Notes: a model not told the origin generated them from the sequence alone. 64,000 nt of DNA from Alteromonas sp. KUL49 (GCF_006538345.1 NZ_BJKL01000005.1:124001-188000); one strand, 5' to 3'. Shown: positions 37,516 through 47,132, counted from the first letter of the stretch. A program made the numbers and translations.

Positions 37516-39588
37516 TTACCAAATTCTAACGCGCTCTTCCGGTGCTAAGTAAAGTGCATCGCCTGGTTGAACATTAAAGGCCTCATACCACGCATCGTGA
37601 TTACGCGGTGCAAGCGCACGGTATCTGCCCGGAGCGTGAGTTCCGCCGCGAAGCTGATTAAGCATGCTTTGCTCCGTGCGCTTTTCTCTCCACACTTGTG
37701 CCCATGCTAAGAAGAAACGCTGATCGCCGGTTACACCGTCAATCACCGGAGCTTCTTTACCATTCAAACTAAGTTTGTAAGCATGGTAAGCCATTGCCAA
37801 TCCACCCACATCACCGATGTTCTCACCCAAGCTATTGCGGCCGTTTACAAAGTTACCTTCAATCGGCTCGTAAGCACTGTATTGTGCTGCTAGCGAATCG
37901 GCTTTAGCTTCAAATGCCGCTCGGTCTTCATCTGTCCACCAGTTTTGCTGAATACCATTAGCGTCTGATTTAGAACCTTGGTCGTCAAATCCGTGTCCCA
38001 TTTCATGGCCGATCACCGCGCCAATGGCACCATAGTTTACCGCAGGGTCGGCGTTAGGATCGAAGAATGGCGGTTGCAGAATCGCCGCTGGGAATACGAT
38101 TTCGTTGAATGAAGAGTTGTAATACGCGTTTACACGTTGTGGAGTCATTCCCCAACGTTGGCGATCCGTTGGCTTCAATTCACGCTCAACACTCTGCGCC
38201 TGGAAGAAGTTGCGAAGATTGTGTACGTTGCCTAGTAAGTCGGTACTGCTAATTGCTAAACCATCAAAAGACTGCCACTCATCTGGATAGCCAATTTTGG
38301 GGTTGAACGCCGCAAGTTTCGCACGAGCATTCACTTTGGTCTCTTCACCCATCCAATCTAGGCCATCAATGCGTTGCCCTAGTGCAGTGCGAAGGTTTTC
38401 AACCAACTCAGCCATTTGGGTTTTTGAGCTTTCGGGGAAGAACTCAGTCACGTAAATCTTACCAATAGCAAACCCAAGAGACTCGGTGCCTGACATTTGA
38501 CTAACCGCACGTTTCCAACGAGGGCGAGGTTCTTGTTGACCGCTCAAAGTTTTGCCATAAAAATCAAAGTTAGCTAGGTAGATTTCGTCCGAAAGCAGAC
38601 CTGCATTGTTACTAATTGCATGGTAGGTAAGGTAATCACGCCATACCGCTAAGTCAGTGTCATTGATGATTTCGATAACAGCTTTAACGGGCTCTGGTTG
38701 TGTTACATTTAACGCAGGAATTGTGTAGCCAGTTTGTTCGAAAAATAAATCCCAGTTGAAGCCAGGGTAGTCGTCGTTCAACTTACTACGTTCGATTTGG
38801 TTAAGTGTAAGGTCGCGATTACGGCGCTTTTCACGAGGCCATTGAATTTCAGCGATTTGTGTTTCTAGCGCAACAATACCCGCAGCTTTTTCAGATGCGT
38901 TAGTCTCACCTGCTAGTTCAAGCATTTGAGCAATGTGAGCAGTGTATGCTTCTCGAATGTTAACGAAACGCTCATCTTCACTAAGGTAATAGTCACGGTC
39001 TGGTAAACCTAAGCCGCCTACACCAATGCTTAACTGGTATTCGTTAGGATCTAATCGGTTGTACCACATACCACCGCCGATAGGCGTACTTACACCAGTA
39101 AGCCAACCGTTACCGAACACTTTCGTTAGTGCATCTGTTGAGTCTATGACTCTGATGCTGCTTAGCACATCATTAAGCGGAGTAATACCTTTCTCGTTGA
39201 TGCTCTCTATATCCATGAATGACACATAAAAGTCGTGTACGAGTTGCTCTTCAGGAGTAAGATCTGTTTTTTCCAACAAGCCATCAATGATACTTTTTAC
39301 TTGCTCTTCACTTCTATCTGCTAGGGCGTTAAATGCACCGTAACGCGTTTTGTCTGCAGGTAGTTCATAATTGTCGTACCAGGTTCCGCTGGCATACATG
39401 AAGAAGTCATCTCCAGGCTTTACGGATTCATTTCTGGCTGAAAGCTCAACACCAAAGCTACCAAGCTCTGCACTGGCAACCGTTTGTTGTACCGACTCTT
39501 CTGATACTTGTTGTGTTTCTGTAGGTTTGCTACAGCCAGCCAAGCCAAGAGACGCTGCAATACAAGCAGCAAGTAAGGAATGTTTCAT
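37516..39588 (-). CDS. pepO: M13-family zinc metallopeptidase lipoprotein (PepO-like)
   Basis: A 690-residue neprilysin-type endopeptidase. It begins with a lipoprotein signal (AACIAASLGLAGCSKP; lipobox LAGC), so it is probably anchored in the envelope. The zinc site HEMGHGFDDQG (HExxH) lies in VIGHEMGH around residue 532, with the downstream GENIGDVGGLAMAYHAY supplying the third ligand. VNAYYNSSFNEIVFPAAILQPPFF matches the M13 substrate loop. Its start overlaps the end of the FemAB-like gene (ATGA), so the two are coupled. Confidence 0.93.
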   Translation of the reverse strand: MKHSLLAACIAASLGLAGCSKPTETQQVSEESVQQTVASAELGSFGVELSARNESVKPGDDFFMYASGTWYDNYELPADKTRYGAFNALADRSEEQVKSIIDGLLEKTDLTPEEQLVHDFYVSFMDIESINEKGITPLNDVLSSIRVIDSTDALTKVFGNGWLTGVSTPIGGGMWYNRLDPNEYQLSIGVGGLGLPDRDYYLSEDERFVNIREAYTAHIAQMLELAGETNASEKAAGIVALETQIAEIQWPREKRRNRDLTLNQIERSKLNDDYPGFNWDLFFEQTGYTIPALNVTQPEPVKAVIEIINDTDLAVWRDYLTYHAISNNAGLLSDEIYLANFDFYGKTLSGQQEPRPRWKRAVSQMSGTESLGFAIGKIYVTEFFPESSKTQMAELVENLRTALGQRIDGLDWMGEETKVNARAKLAAFNPKIGYPDEWQSFDGLAISSTDLLGNVHNLRNFFQAQSVERELKPTDRQRWGMTPQRVNAYYNSSFNEIVFPAAILQPPFFDPNADPAVNYGAIGAVIGHEMGHGFDDQGSKSDANGIQQNWWTDEDRAAFEAKADSLAAQYSAYEPIEGNFVNGRNSLGENIGDVGGLAMAYHAYKLSLNGKEAPVIDGVTGDQRFFLAWAQVWREKRTEQSMLNQLRGGTHAPGRYRALAPRNHDAWYEAFNVQPGDALYLAPEERVRIW

Positions 39589-40796
39589 AGGTTTTTCTCG
39601 TTGTGATTATTAGTGTCTGAGAACGGCTCAGACGTACTTGTCGTTTTCAGTTTAGGTGCAAAATCAGAATTAAAAGGTAAAACTTCTTTCGCTTGGTTAA
39701 AATACGAAACAATATGCTCCTGCTCCTGCGTCAAAAAACGCGCCACTGCATCGTGAAATGCGGGTTCGTTAAGTTTGTGAAGTGAGTAGCAGAATATTGG
39801 TTCGAATCCTCTCAATATCTTATGTTCGCCTTGCGTTCCCGGGTTAAACAGCGGAAGCTGATGTCGAATGGCAAAGTCTATTCCCTCGAAGTAGCAACAC
39901 GCAAAATGTAACCCGTTCACTTCTTTCAGTGCGCCCCAGTAACGCCCATACAATCCTGTGGCGTCATAAAAGAACAACGCACTGGCGATGGGCGCCTCAT
40001 CTTGATACGCAATTACCAGCAATAAGTTTTCTTTCATTGTAAGGTGAATGCGTTGGAAAAAGTCTTCGTTCAAGTAACCTTCGTGCCCACTTCGTTTTAG
40101 GTAAGTCTGTTGATAACACAGTAAAAAGTGGGCTATGTCGCCAGCAGAAATTTCATTTCCCTTTTTTTGAACAATATTAATGCCTGCGTCAGCCAGTTGT
40201 TTTCGAGATTTTCGTATGTCTTTTCGTTTGCGAGACGTCATGCCCGCAAGAAAATCTTCAAAATTATCATAACCATAGTTGTGCCACTGAAACTGAACGC
40301 CAAATCGCGTTAAATACTGCCCCGACATCCTGAACTCAGAAGCACTAGACTGGTCTGTAAAAAGCCAATGATAAGAAGATACCCTCTCCTTGAGTGTTTG
40401 AGTGGCTCGCACTATTTCGTCGACGAGTACTGAGGATATGTTGCTTTGCGTTAGTAATCTTGGACCTGTTACTGGGGTAAAAGGTACTGCCGCTACCCAT
40501 TTAGGATAGTAATCAAGTCCGTGCTGATGATAAGCATTAGCCCAACTGTGGTCGAATACATATTCACCATAGCTATGGCTCTTTATATAGCCTGGTACTG
40601 CGGCAATGATTCCTGCCTCGTTTTCAATAACGAGATGGTGAGGTTGCCAACCTGACTGACTGGTAACACAGCCACTCTCCTCTAAGGCAACGAGGAACTC
40701 GTATTTTAGAAACGGGCCCGAATTTTCAGAAAGCGCTATCCAAGTCTCTTTACAGATTTCTTTGATCGAGGAGATAAACCGGTGCGTGTTGGGCAT
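39585..40796 (-). CDS. FemAB/GNAT-like acyltransferase (DUF482 family)
   Basis: A 403-residue protein of the DUF482 family, annotated elsewhere as a GNAT-fold or peptidoglycan-related acyltransferase. Recognisable segments: GWQPHHLVIENEAGIIAAVPGYIKSHSYGEYVFDHSWA, split here as the typical N-terminal half (positions near residues 48-90), GMTSRKRKDIRKSRKQL, and the C-terminal FNPGTQGEHKILRGFEP. Substrate unknown. It is translationally coupled to the M13 peptidase gene downstream and divergent from recX. Confidence 0.75.
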   Translation of the reverse strand: MPNTHRFISSIKEICKETWIALSENSGPFLKYEFLVALEESGCVTSQSGWQPHHLVIENEAGIIAAVPGYIKSHSYGEYVFDHSWANAYHQHGLDYYPKWVAAVPFTPVTGPRLLTQSNISSVLVDEIVRATQTLKERVSSYHWLFTDQSSASEFRMSGQYLTRFGVQFQWHNYGYDNFEDFLAGMTSRKRKDIRKSRKQLADAGINIVQKKGNEISAGDIAHFLLCYQQTYLKRSGHEGYLNEDFFQRIHLTMKENLLLVIAYQDEAPIASALFFYDATGLYGRYWGALKEVNGLHFACCYFEGIDFAIRHQLPLFNPGTQGEHKILRGFEPIFCYSLHKLNEPAFHDAVARFLTQEQEHIVSYFNQAKEVLPFNSDFAPKLKTTSTSEPFSDTNNHNEKNL

Positions 40797-40905
40797 GAGT
40801 ATGCTCTGGCTGTCCTTTTCTGTTCTTTTTCTCGAGGAGCGATAACGTTACACTGTGCAGTATAACCTAGCGATTGATAATGTTAACAAGCTGTATCTTA
40901 AGAAA

Positions 40906-41355
40906 ATGTCAGAGTTCGACAGAAAAATCATCACCGAAACGATTACTCGCATGCTCGCGCGACGAGAGCACAGTTTCAACGAAATAGTACAAAAGTTGTC
41001 GCAAAAAGGAATCGAAAGCGAGGCTTTTTACCCAATATTGGAAGAATTTAAAGCTGCTGATATCCAGAGTGATTACAGGTTCGCGGAGAGTAGATCTCGG
41101 GCGCTTGCATCGAAGGGAAGTGGCCCTCAGAAAGTGCGTGCCGACCTACTGCAAAAAGGCGTTGATGAAATCTACATAGAGCGTGCTATGGCAGATATTG
41201 ATGTGGATTGGTTTGAGTTGGCACTTCAAGTGAAACAAAAGAAATTTGGCGAAGAAAAAGAGCACGATTACAAGAAATTGCTAAAACAAAAGCAGTTTTT
41301 ACTTTATCGCGGTTTTTCTAGCGATCAGATTGGATATGCAGTCACAGGGGAGTGA
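40906..41355 (+). CDS. recX: RecA regulatory protein RecX
   Basis: RecX (149 aa from this start) caps and shortens RecA filaments. Triple-helix repeats are visible: ITRMLARREHSFNEIVQKLSQKG, then SRALASKGSGPQKVRADLLQKG, and the end QKQFLLYRGFSSDQIGYAV. The frame also opens with GTG at 40855, adding 17 unusual residues; MSEFDRKIIT at 40906 is a more natural start, though no strong ribosome site precedes either. recA, normally just upstream, is absent: the neighbour is the divergent FemAB-like gene. Confidence 0.9.
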   Translation: MSEFDRKIITETITRMLARREHSFNEIVQKLSQKGIESEAFYPILEEFKAADIQSDYRFAESRSRALASKGSGPQKVRADLLQKGVDEIYIERAMADIDVDWFELALQVKQKKFGEEKEHDYKKLLKQKQFLLYRGFSSDQIGYAVTGE

Positions 41356-41379
41356 GACTCCCCAATTCAACTAATACGC

Positions 41380-42348
41380 TCAAGGATATGGCAGTTCATG
41401 TTTGCGCTGTGGTGGGGATACTCTTGCCGTTTTAATCGCGTCCGCCAAATGGCCAATAACAGGGCTTTTTTTACCATTTTTATGTAAAAAATAGGTGTGA
41501 CCTTTGGGCCAGTCAACGGTGTTGTTAAAGTTGTCACAGTCTACTTGGTAAACCTTATCAGGAAGTTTCTCCAATTTTTCAGGCCCGGTCATGCCCAGCC
41601 TTCTAGATAAGGTCTTGTTTTTTAAATTGGCGGCTTTACTCGCAGGCATAGCTAAATCGTCATTGGCATAGTAAACAACCACATTCCGGGCTGAATCAAC
41701 AACATGTTGGCCTTTTTCGCCTTTTTCTAATGCCTCGTTCTCTATGTCTGGTGCAACAAGAAATGCGTTTCGAAAAAGCTGTGGCACGCTACCGTGAGCC
41801 TTCGCCCACTCGTGTAAGGTATTCACTAACACTCTTGCTCCCATGGAGTGCGCTAAAACATTTATTCTTCGGTGACAGGCCTCTCCTTGCTGCACTAAGG
41901 ATTTTTGCCATGCTTCAAACTTACCGAACAAGCGATAAAATAAGCGTCCACTTTCGTCAGCTGCTCTTTGGTCGTCCCAATAGTCATCAGCGAATGCGAG
42001 CGGGGAATCATCATCACACGGCCATATTACAGGTACTACTTTCACGAGTGCATCGCCTGCGTGCTCATTTATCTGAGATTCTAGTGCCATGGCATTGGGA
42101 AAGACCTGCGCTTCATCCGTATTGTTGAAGCCATGAATATAGAGCAATACCTGAGTTTTCTCATCGTTAAGATTTTTCAGCTCTGAGAAAAAGGCTTGGC
42201 TACCTTCCTCGTGATAAATGCCTTCGCCAGTGCGCCGGCAGAAAAACAGATGTTTCGAAGGGGTGGTATTCTGAAGGTCAAATGAAACTCTCCTTCCGAT
42301 CGATGACCTGTATCCCTCTTGCGGCACTCGATTGGTCACAAATAGCAT
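41380..42348 (-). CDS. DUF900-type alpha/beta hydrolase
   Basis: A 322-residue alpha/beta hydrolase of the DUF900 esterase-like family. Nucleophile Ser is in NVLAHSMGARVLVNTL; the oxyanion region is VLLYIHGFNNTDEA; a candidate acid and His follow (VVVYYANDDLAM; PKGHTYFLH). No signal peptide, so cytoplasmic. Substrate unknown. It ends 24 bases from the convergent recX stop and lies 25 bases after the HxlR gene on the same strand, so those two may be an operon. Confidence 0.8.
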   Translation of the reverse strand: MLFVTNRVPQEGYRSSIGRRVSFDLQNTTPSKHLFFCRRTGEGIYHEEGSQAFFSELKNLNDEKTQVLLYIHGFNNTDEAQVFPNAMALESQINEHAGDALVKVVPVIWPCDDDSPLAFADDYWDDQRAADESGRLFYRLFGKFEAWQKSLVQQGEACHRRINVLAHSMGARVLVNTLHEWAKAHGSVPQLFRNAFLVAPDIENEALEKGEKGQHVVDSARNVVVYYANDDLAMPASKAANLKNKTLSRRLGMTGPEKLEKLPDKVYQVDCDNFNNTVDWPKGHTYFLHKNGKKSPVIGHLADAIKTARVSPPQRKHELPYP

Positions 42349-42373
42349 AAGATTTCCTTGTTAGTTAACTAGC

Positions 42374-42792
42374 TCAACATACGCTAGCTAGAATTGATTC
42401 GATAACTTCTTGCTTATTAGTTTTTATCTTGTCCATAAAATCTTTGGGAGCGTTGGTATTGGGATCATACTTATCACTCCAAATCATCATCTCAAGTATT
42501 ATAGGCAGCATATCTTTACCTGGCTGCGCTAGCCGGTAAATTTTCTTCTTTTGTCCTTTGGATCTATTCGTTTACTAATCAGCCCGTCTTTTTCCATTTG
42601 TAACAAGCGGCTTGATAAAATATTTGTTGCCATTTTTTCGTCAGAAGCTTGCAGCTCTGAAAAAGAACATTTATTGAAAAACAGCATATCTCTAAGTATT
42701 AGCAAGCTCCATTTGTCACCCACAAAATCGAGTACATTCGAAATAGGGCAGTCAGATCGTCTAGTCATTAAATTTCTCGTTTGAAACTTCAT
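42374..42792 (-). pseudogene. HxlR-family regulator, frameshifted
   Basis: A winged-helix HxlR-type regulator: RRSDCPISNVLDFVGDKWSLL, FSELQASDEKMATNILSSRL and MEKDGLISKRIDPKDKRR are family motifs. The frame stops at 42529; adding one base in the short A run (TTTT at 42541-42544 on the plus strand) restores KIYRLAQPGKDMLPIILEMM through to a stop at 42374, total about 139 aa, the usual size. An internal ATG at 42771 (MTRRSDCPIS) may be the true start. Divergent from a SnoaL-like gene over a repeated operator. Confidence 0.82.
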
Positions 42793-42808
42793 TTTTCCAA
42801 TTTAAATC

Positions 42809-42852
42809 ACTTGCGTTTTGCAATCAATTATTTTAACTTGCGTTTTGCAAGT
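42809..42852. promoter_or_regulatory. Duplicated operator between HxlR and SnoaL-like genes
   Basis: ACTTGCGTTTTGCAA occurs twice, starting at 42809 and 42836 (27 bases apart). The second copy extends to a full palindrome ACTTGC-GTTTT-GCAAGT (42836-42852). Two dyad sites in a divergent gap next to an HxlR gene suggest the regulator's binding sites. Confidence 0.65.
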
Positions 42853-42882
42853 GAATTTAATGGAAAGAATCGGAGAATAGTT

Positions 42883-43362
42883 ATGCTTTCGCCACATATT
42901 AGTTTTGAACATTTAAAAAAAGCACACTGGACATTAGGACAAACAGAAAACGCCAAGATGGTGGTGGAGTTTGTGCAAGCCTCGATGAATGACCACGACT
43001 ATGAACGAGTATTGAATACGTTTGGAGATCAGCCTTACAAACAACACAATCGTTCGATGAAAGATGGAATTACCGGTGTGGTAGGTGCGCTTGAGGGACT
43101 CACCAAAAAATTTCCAGAATTCAGCTATGACGTGAAACATGTTTATGTTGACGGTGATTATGTGACGTTACATTCCCATGCCACGATGAAAGTCAAACAC
43201 AGGGGCAATGATAAACAGGGATTTAATATTGTTGATACGTGGAAAGTTGAAGACGGGAAATTGGTTGAACATTGGGATGCGGTGCAAGCGCTGAGTTTTC
43301 CCATGCGAATATATTCGTTACTCACAGGTGGAGCAATTCGCAATAGCAATGGGGTATTTTGA
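42883..43362 (+). CDS. SnoaL/NTF2-like protein
   Basis: A 159-residue protein of the SnoaL-like polyketide cyclase/NTF2 fold family: VVEFVQASMNDHDYERVLNTFG, then KFPEFSYDVKHVYVDGDYVTLHSHATM and FNIVDTWKVEDGKLVEHWDAVQ. The family covers isomerases, hydrolases and binding proteins of unknown substrate. The frame is open from 42781, across the operators, but CGGAG at 42871-42875 fixes the ATG at 42883. Likely controlled by the divergent HxlR regulator. Confidence 0.8.
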   Translation: MLSPHISFEHLKKAHWTLGQTENAKMVVEFVQASMNDHDYERVLNTFGDQPYKQHNRSMKDGITGVVGALEGLTKKFPEFSYDVKHVYVDGDYVTLHSHATMKVKHRGNDKQGFNIVDTWKVEDGKLVEHWDAVQALSFPMRIYSLLTGGAIRNSNGVF

Positions 43363-43570
43363 GGCTTTTTAGAAGCATAAACAGAATATTATCAGTAACG
43401 TCAAATAGTCACTTTCTATACACTTAACAAAAATATGGGTTCCGTGGTAAAGTTGCGCACAATCACAGGTGCGTGCGCGATGTGCGTGCACCTTAAACAC
43501 TTTATTGTGACTGGTCTAAAGTTGTTCTTTATACCAGTAGTTCATGAATTTTTAGGAAGTTAGGTTTTCA

Positions 43571-46168
43571 ATGACATTATCTACTGCTGACTTGCGCCAA
43601 GCATTTATCGAATATTTTAAACGTCACGGTCACCAAGCCGTGGCAAGTTCATCTCTTGTGCCAGCGGATGATCCTACACTTCTTTTCACCAATGCTGGTA
43701 TGAACCAGTTTAAGGACACCTTTCTAGGCACGGAAAAACGCAGTTATACCCGTGCTGTCTCCTCACAACGTTGTGTGCGTGCAGGTGGTAAGCACAACGA
43801 TTTAGAGAATGTTGGTTATACCGCTCGTCACCATACGTTTTTCGAGATGCTGGGTAATTTCAGTTTCGGCGACTATTTCAAAAAAGAAGCCATTGAATTC
43901 GCTTGGAATTTCCTGACGAAGGAAATAAACCTTCCAGAAGAGAAGCTACTGGTTACTGTTTACTCAGAAGACGATGAAGCGTTTGGCATTTGGAAGGACC
44001 ATATGGGGCTTCCGGAAGAAAAAATTATTCGAATCAGTACTTCGGATAACTTCTGGTCAATGGGCGATACTGGGCCTTGTGGTCCGTGCTCAGAAATTTT
44101 CTACGACCACGGCGAACACATTTGGGGAGGTCCTCCTGGATCACCCGAAGAAGACGGTGATCGCTTCATCGAAATTTGGAACTTGGTATTCATGCAGTTC
44201 AACCGCCAAGCCGACGGTACTATGGAGCCGCTCCCTAAACCATCTATTGATACGGGAATGGGACTAGAGCGTATTGCTGCGATTCTGCAGAACGTGCATA
44301 GCAACTACGAAATCGATGTTTTCCAGAACCTCATCAAAGCCGCTGCAGAGGTAGTAGGTACTCAAGACTTAAACAATAAGTCTTTACGAGTGATTGCCGA
44401 TCATATTCGCTCGTGTAGCTTTCTGATTTGCGACGGCGTCATGCCGTCAAATGAAGGGCGAGGTTATGTATTACGCCGAATCATTCGCCGTGCAGTACGT
44501 CATGGTAATAAGCTGGGCGCAAATGATGTCTTTTTCTATAAACTGGTAAAAGCGTTAGCTAATGAAATGGGCGATGCTTACCCAGAGTTAAAAGACCAAC
44601 TTCCTGTGGTTGAGAAAGTATTGAAGGTAGAAGAAGAGCAATTTAGCAAAACGCTAGCCCGTGGTATGGCAATGCTAAATGACACCCTGTCTGGCCTTGA
44701 AGGTGACACCATTCCGGGTGACGTTGTGTTTAAGTTGTACGATACCTATGGTTTCCCAACAGATCTTACTAACGACGTTGCCAGAGAGCACGAACTTAAA
44801 ATCGATGAAGAAGGTTTCGAAGCTGCCATGCAAGCGCAGCGCGCACGTGCACAGCAAGCGAGCCAGTTTGGAACAGATTACAATGAAATTCTCAATGTAG
44901 AGCAGGAGACTGACTTTACGGGTTACACGGAAGTTGAAGGTGAGGCTACCGTTGTTGAGCTAATCGCTGACAATGCTTTTGCCGACACGCTAAATGATGG
45001 TCAGGAAGGTGTTATTGTTTTGAATCAAACGCCTTTCTATGCAGAAAGTGGTGGTCAGGTTGGCGACAAAGGTATCCTGCGCGTAGCCAATGGTGAGTTT
45101 GTTGTGACTGACACTCAAAAAATGGGTAACGCTTTTGCGCACCGCGGCGTTGCCAAAGGTGTAGTAAATAAAGGCGATACGGCTACAGCAGCAATTGATA
45201 CCAACAATCGTGAAGCAATAAAGAAAAACCATAGCGCGACTCACCTGTTACATGCCGCACTTCGTGAAATTTTGGGTGAGCATGTGACTCAGAAAGGATC
45301 TTTGGTAGATGCCCAACGCTTACGTTTTGACTTCTCCCATTTTGAAGCGGTGACTGCTGAGCAGCTCAGTGAAATAGAGCGCAGAGTGAATGAAGAGATT
45401 CGCGCTAATCATTCCTTGGAAACCGAGTTGATGGACTTAGATGAAGCGAAAGCATCAGGTGCTATGGCATTGTTCGGTGAAAAGTATGATGAGAAAGTAC
45501 GTGTGGTTACCATGGGCCCATTCTCAGTGGAACTTTGTGGCGGAACCCACGTCAAGCGTACTGGTGACATTGGTTTGTTTAAAATCACCAGTGAGGCAGG
45601 TATTGCATCAGGTGTGCGTCGTATTGAGGCGGTATCTGGTGTTGGCGCACTAGATGTTGTGCAAGCACAACAAGCAGCACTCAGCTCGCTTTCTGGTTTA
45701 TTGAAAACCGACACACAAAATTTAGTTGAACGAGTCACTGCGCTGCAATCTCAAACTAAAGAACTAGAAAAAGCACTCAATACGGCGAAACAAAAACTGG
45801 CGAGTCAGCAAGGGGCTGATATGCTTAGTAATGCGGTCGATATAAATGGTACGAAAGTACTTGTTGCCAAATTGGAAGGTGTCGAAGCTAAGTCGCTTCG
45901 CGGCATGATGGATGACATTAAGAACCGAATTGGCGAAGGGATCGTAATACTAGGTGTGGCCAACGAGGCGAAGGTTAACTTGATAGCAGGTGTAACTAAA
46001 CAGCTCACTGGCAAAGTCAAAGCAGGTGAGTTAGTGAATTTTGTGGCAGCACAGGTAGGCGGTAAAGGTGGTGGTCGACCTGATATGGCACAAGCTGGTG
46101 GTGATAATCCAGAGAATCTTTCTAATGCTTTAGATTCTGTTAACGCATGGTTACAAGATAGGCTATAA
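43571..46168 (+). CDS. alaS: Alanyl-tRNA synthetase
   Basis: AlaRS (865 aa) charges tRNA-Ala. The class II core is at the N-terminus ([50 protein letters not shown]); the editing domain carries the zinc site [13 protein letters not shown] and [10 protein letters not shown]; the C-Ala domain ends [15 protein letters not shown]. Length is normal. The 208 bases before it hold no gene. csrA follows, as in many gammaproteobacteria. Confidence 0.99.
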   Translation: MTLSTADLRQAFIEYFKRHGHQAVASSSLVPADDPTLLFTNAGMNQFKDTFLGTEKRSYTRAVSSQRCVRAGGKHNDLENVGYTARHHTFFEMLGNFSFGDYFKKEAIEFAWNFLTKEINLPEEKLLVTVYSEDDEAFGIWKDHMGLPEEKIIRISTSDNFWSMGDTGPCGPCSEIFYDHGEHIWGGPPGSPEEDGDRFIEIWNLVFMQFNRQADGTMEPLPKPSIDTGMGLERIAAILQNVHSNYEIDVFQNLIKAAAEVVGTQDLNNKSLRVIADHIRSCSFLICDGVMPSNEGRGYVLRRIIRRAVRHGNKLGANDVFFYKLVKALANEMGDAYPELKDQLPVVEKVLKVEEEQFSKTLARGMAMLNDTLSGLEGDTIPGDVVFKLYDTYGFPTDLTNDVAREHELKIDEEGFEAAMQAQRARAQQASQFGTDYNEILNVEQETDFTGYTEVEGEATVVELIADNAFADTLNDGQEGVIVLNQTPFYAESGGQVGDKGILRVANGEFVVTDTQKMGNAFAHRGVAKGVVNKGDTATAAIDTNNREAIKKNHSATHLLHAALREILGEHVTQKGSLVDAQRLRFDFSHFEAVTAEQLSEIERRVNEEIRANHSLETELMDLDEAKASGAMALFGEKYDEKVRVVTMGPFSVELCGGTHVKRTGDIGLFKITSEAGIASGVRRIEAVSGVGALDVVQAQQAALSSLSGLLKTDTQNLVERVTALQSQTKELEKALNTAKQKLASQQGADMLSNAVDINGTKVLVAKLEGVEAKSLRGMMDDIKNRIGEGIVILGVANEAKVNLIAGVTKQLTGKVKAGELVNFVAAQVGGKGGGRPDMAQAGGDNPENLSNALDSVNAWLQDRL

Positions 46169-46302
46169 TACAACCTGAATCTTTCAGTGAGTTTTTGGAA
46201 GTGACACAAAAACAAGGAATCGCTGATGCCACTGCCGGGTCGTGCCGGTAGGTTGGCTAAGAAGTAGGGATATGTTCAGTTTTAAGGAACAGGAGCAATA
46301 GA

Positions 46303-46500
46303 ATGCTTATTTTGACTCGTCGTGTAGGTGAAACGCTAATGGTAGGTGACGATGTTACCGTGACTGTATTAGGCGTTAAGGGAAATCAAGTTCGCATTGG
46401 TGTTAATGCACCAAAAGAGGTGTCTGTACACCGAGAAGAGATTTATATGCGTATTCAAGCTGAGAAAGGTGGCCAGCCAAGCGCATCGGATAACGGATAA
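46303..46500 (+). CDS. csrA: Carbon storage regulator CsrA
   Basis: CsrA (65 aa) is a dimeric RNA-binding protein that blocks or aids translation of mRNAs with GGA hairpin motifs. The sequence [20 protein letters not shown] and [17 protein letters not shown] has the essential Arg44 region intact. AGGAG at 46291-46295 is the ribosome site, and three GGA motifs (46268, 46286, 46292) lie in the leader, consistent with autoregulation. lysC, often between alaS and csrA in relatives, is absent. Confidence 0.98.
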   Translation: MLILTRRVGETLMVGDDVTVTVLGVKGNQVRIGVNAPKEVSVHREEIYMRIQAEKGGQPSASDNG

Positions 46501-46510
46501 TCCTAAAACA

Positions 46511-46536
46511 AAGGTCAGCGAAAGCTGGCCTTTTTT
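46511..46536 (+). terminator. Intrinsic terminator after csrA
   Basis: AAGGTCAGC / GCTGGCCTT stem (one G-T pair) with a GAAA tetraloop and six T residues, 11 bases after csrA. Confidence 0.92.
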
Positions 46537-46745
46537 GTTTCTATCACTTTTTCACCCCTATTATCCTCAAATTTTTATTTTTCTATAGATGTTTTCGAAG
46601 CTAACTGTCAGAAGTTTCGAAAATTCTTACTAGCGTCTATGCTTAATAAAGTCGGTTTTCTGCTGATTAAATAATCGAAAAATGGTTTTTTTTATACGAT
46701 TTGTTCAAAATGGCAGCGGGCGTTCATTTTTATATAAAAAAAGGT

Positions 46746-46773
46746 TTGACACCTTCCGATGAATCCGTAAAAT
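46746..46773 (+). promoter_or_regulatory. Promoter of the tRNA-Ser/tRNA-Arg cluster
   Basis: TTGACA (46746-46751), 16-bp spacer, TAAAAT (46768-46773), followed by a GC-rich stretch (GCAGCGC) at the likely start site, a feature of stringently controlled stable-RNA promoters. It lies 13 bases before the mature tRNA-Ser. Confidence 0.75.
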
Positions 46774-46786
46774 GCAGCGCACTTAC

Positions 46787-46880
<94 letters not shown>

Positions 46881-46915
46881 TATTCGTTGATAGTGGCGGT
46901 CAACAAAAGTTTTGC

Positions 46916-46992
46916 GCGTGTGTAGCTCAGCTGGATAGAGTACCTGGCTACGAACCAGGCGGTCGGAGGTTCGAATCCTTCCACACGCGCCA
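46916..46992 (+). tRNA. tRNA-Arg (ACG), copy 1
   Basis: A 77-base tRNA: acceptor GCGTGTG/CACACGC, D-arm GCTCAGCTGGATAGAGT, anticodon loop CTACGAA between CCTGG and CCAGG (anticodon ACG, read as ICG after TadA editing, for CGU/C/A), T-arm GGAGG-TTCGAAT-CCTTC, encoded CCA. Confidence 0.97.
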
Positions 46993-47049
46993 TTCGATTT
47001 AATGCGTCACCGTTTCTAGCGGTAAAAAGTTAGAGTTAAAAAAGGATTT

Positions 47050-47126
47050 GCGTGTGTAGCTCAGCTGGATAGAGTACCTGGCTACGAACCAGGCGGTCGG
47101 AGGTTCGAATCCTTCCACACGCGCCA
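47050..47126 (+). tRNA. tRNA-Arg (ACG), copy 2
   Basis: Identical in sequence to the first tRNA-Arg, 57 bases downstream, with the same anticodon ACG and encoded CCA. The spacer differs, so this is an older tandem duplication, as seen for the argV-type genes after csrA in E. coli. Confidence 0.97.
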
Positions 47127-47132
47127 TACAAG

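Noticed and set aside
40845-40880. Possible LexA box before recX (CTGT-N8-ACCT)
   Set aside because: Only the left half matches CTGT-N8-ACAG; the right half fails at two key bases.
43440-43500. GTGCGTGCGCGATGTGCGTGCAC repeats before alaS as an operator (first 20 bases considered only)
   Set aside because: Short alternating purine-pyrimidine tract with no clean dyad or known motif; likely chance.
46916-47126. tRNA-Arg pair as an integration site with duplicated attachment sequence
   Set aside because: Both copies are full-length and identical with only 57 bases between them and no integrase or foreign genes; a tandem tRNA duplication explains it.
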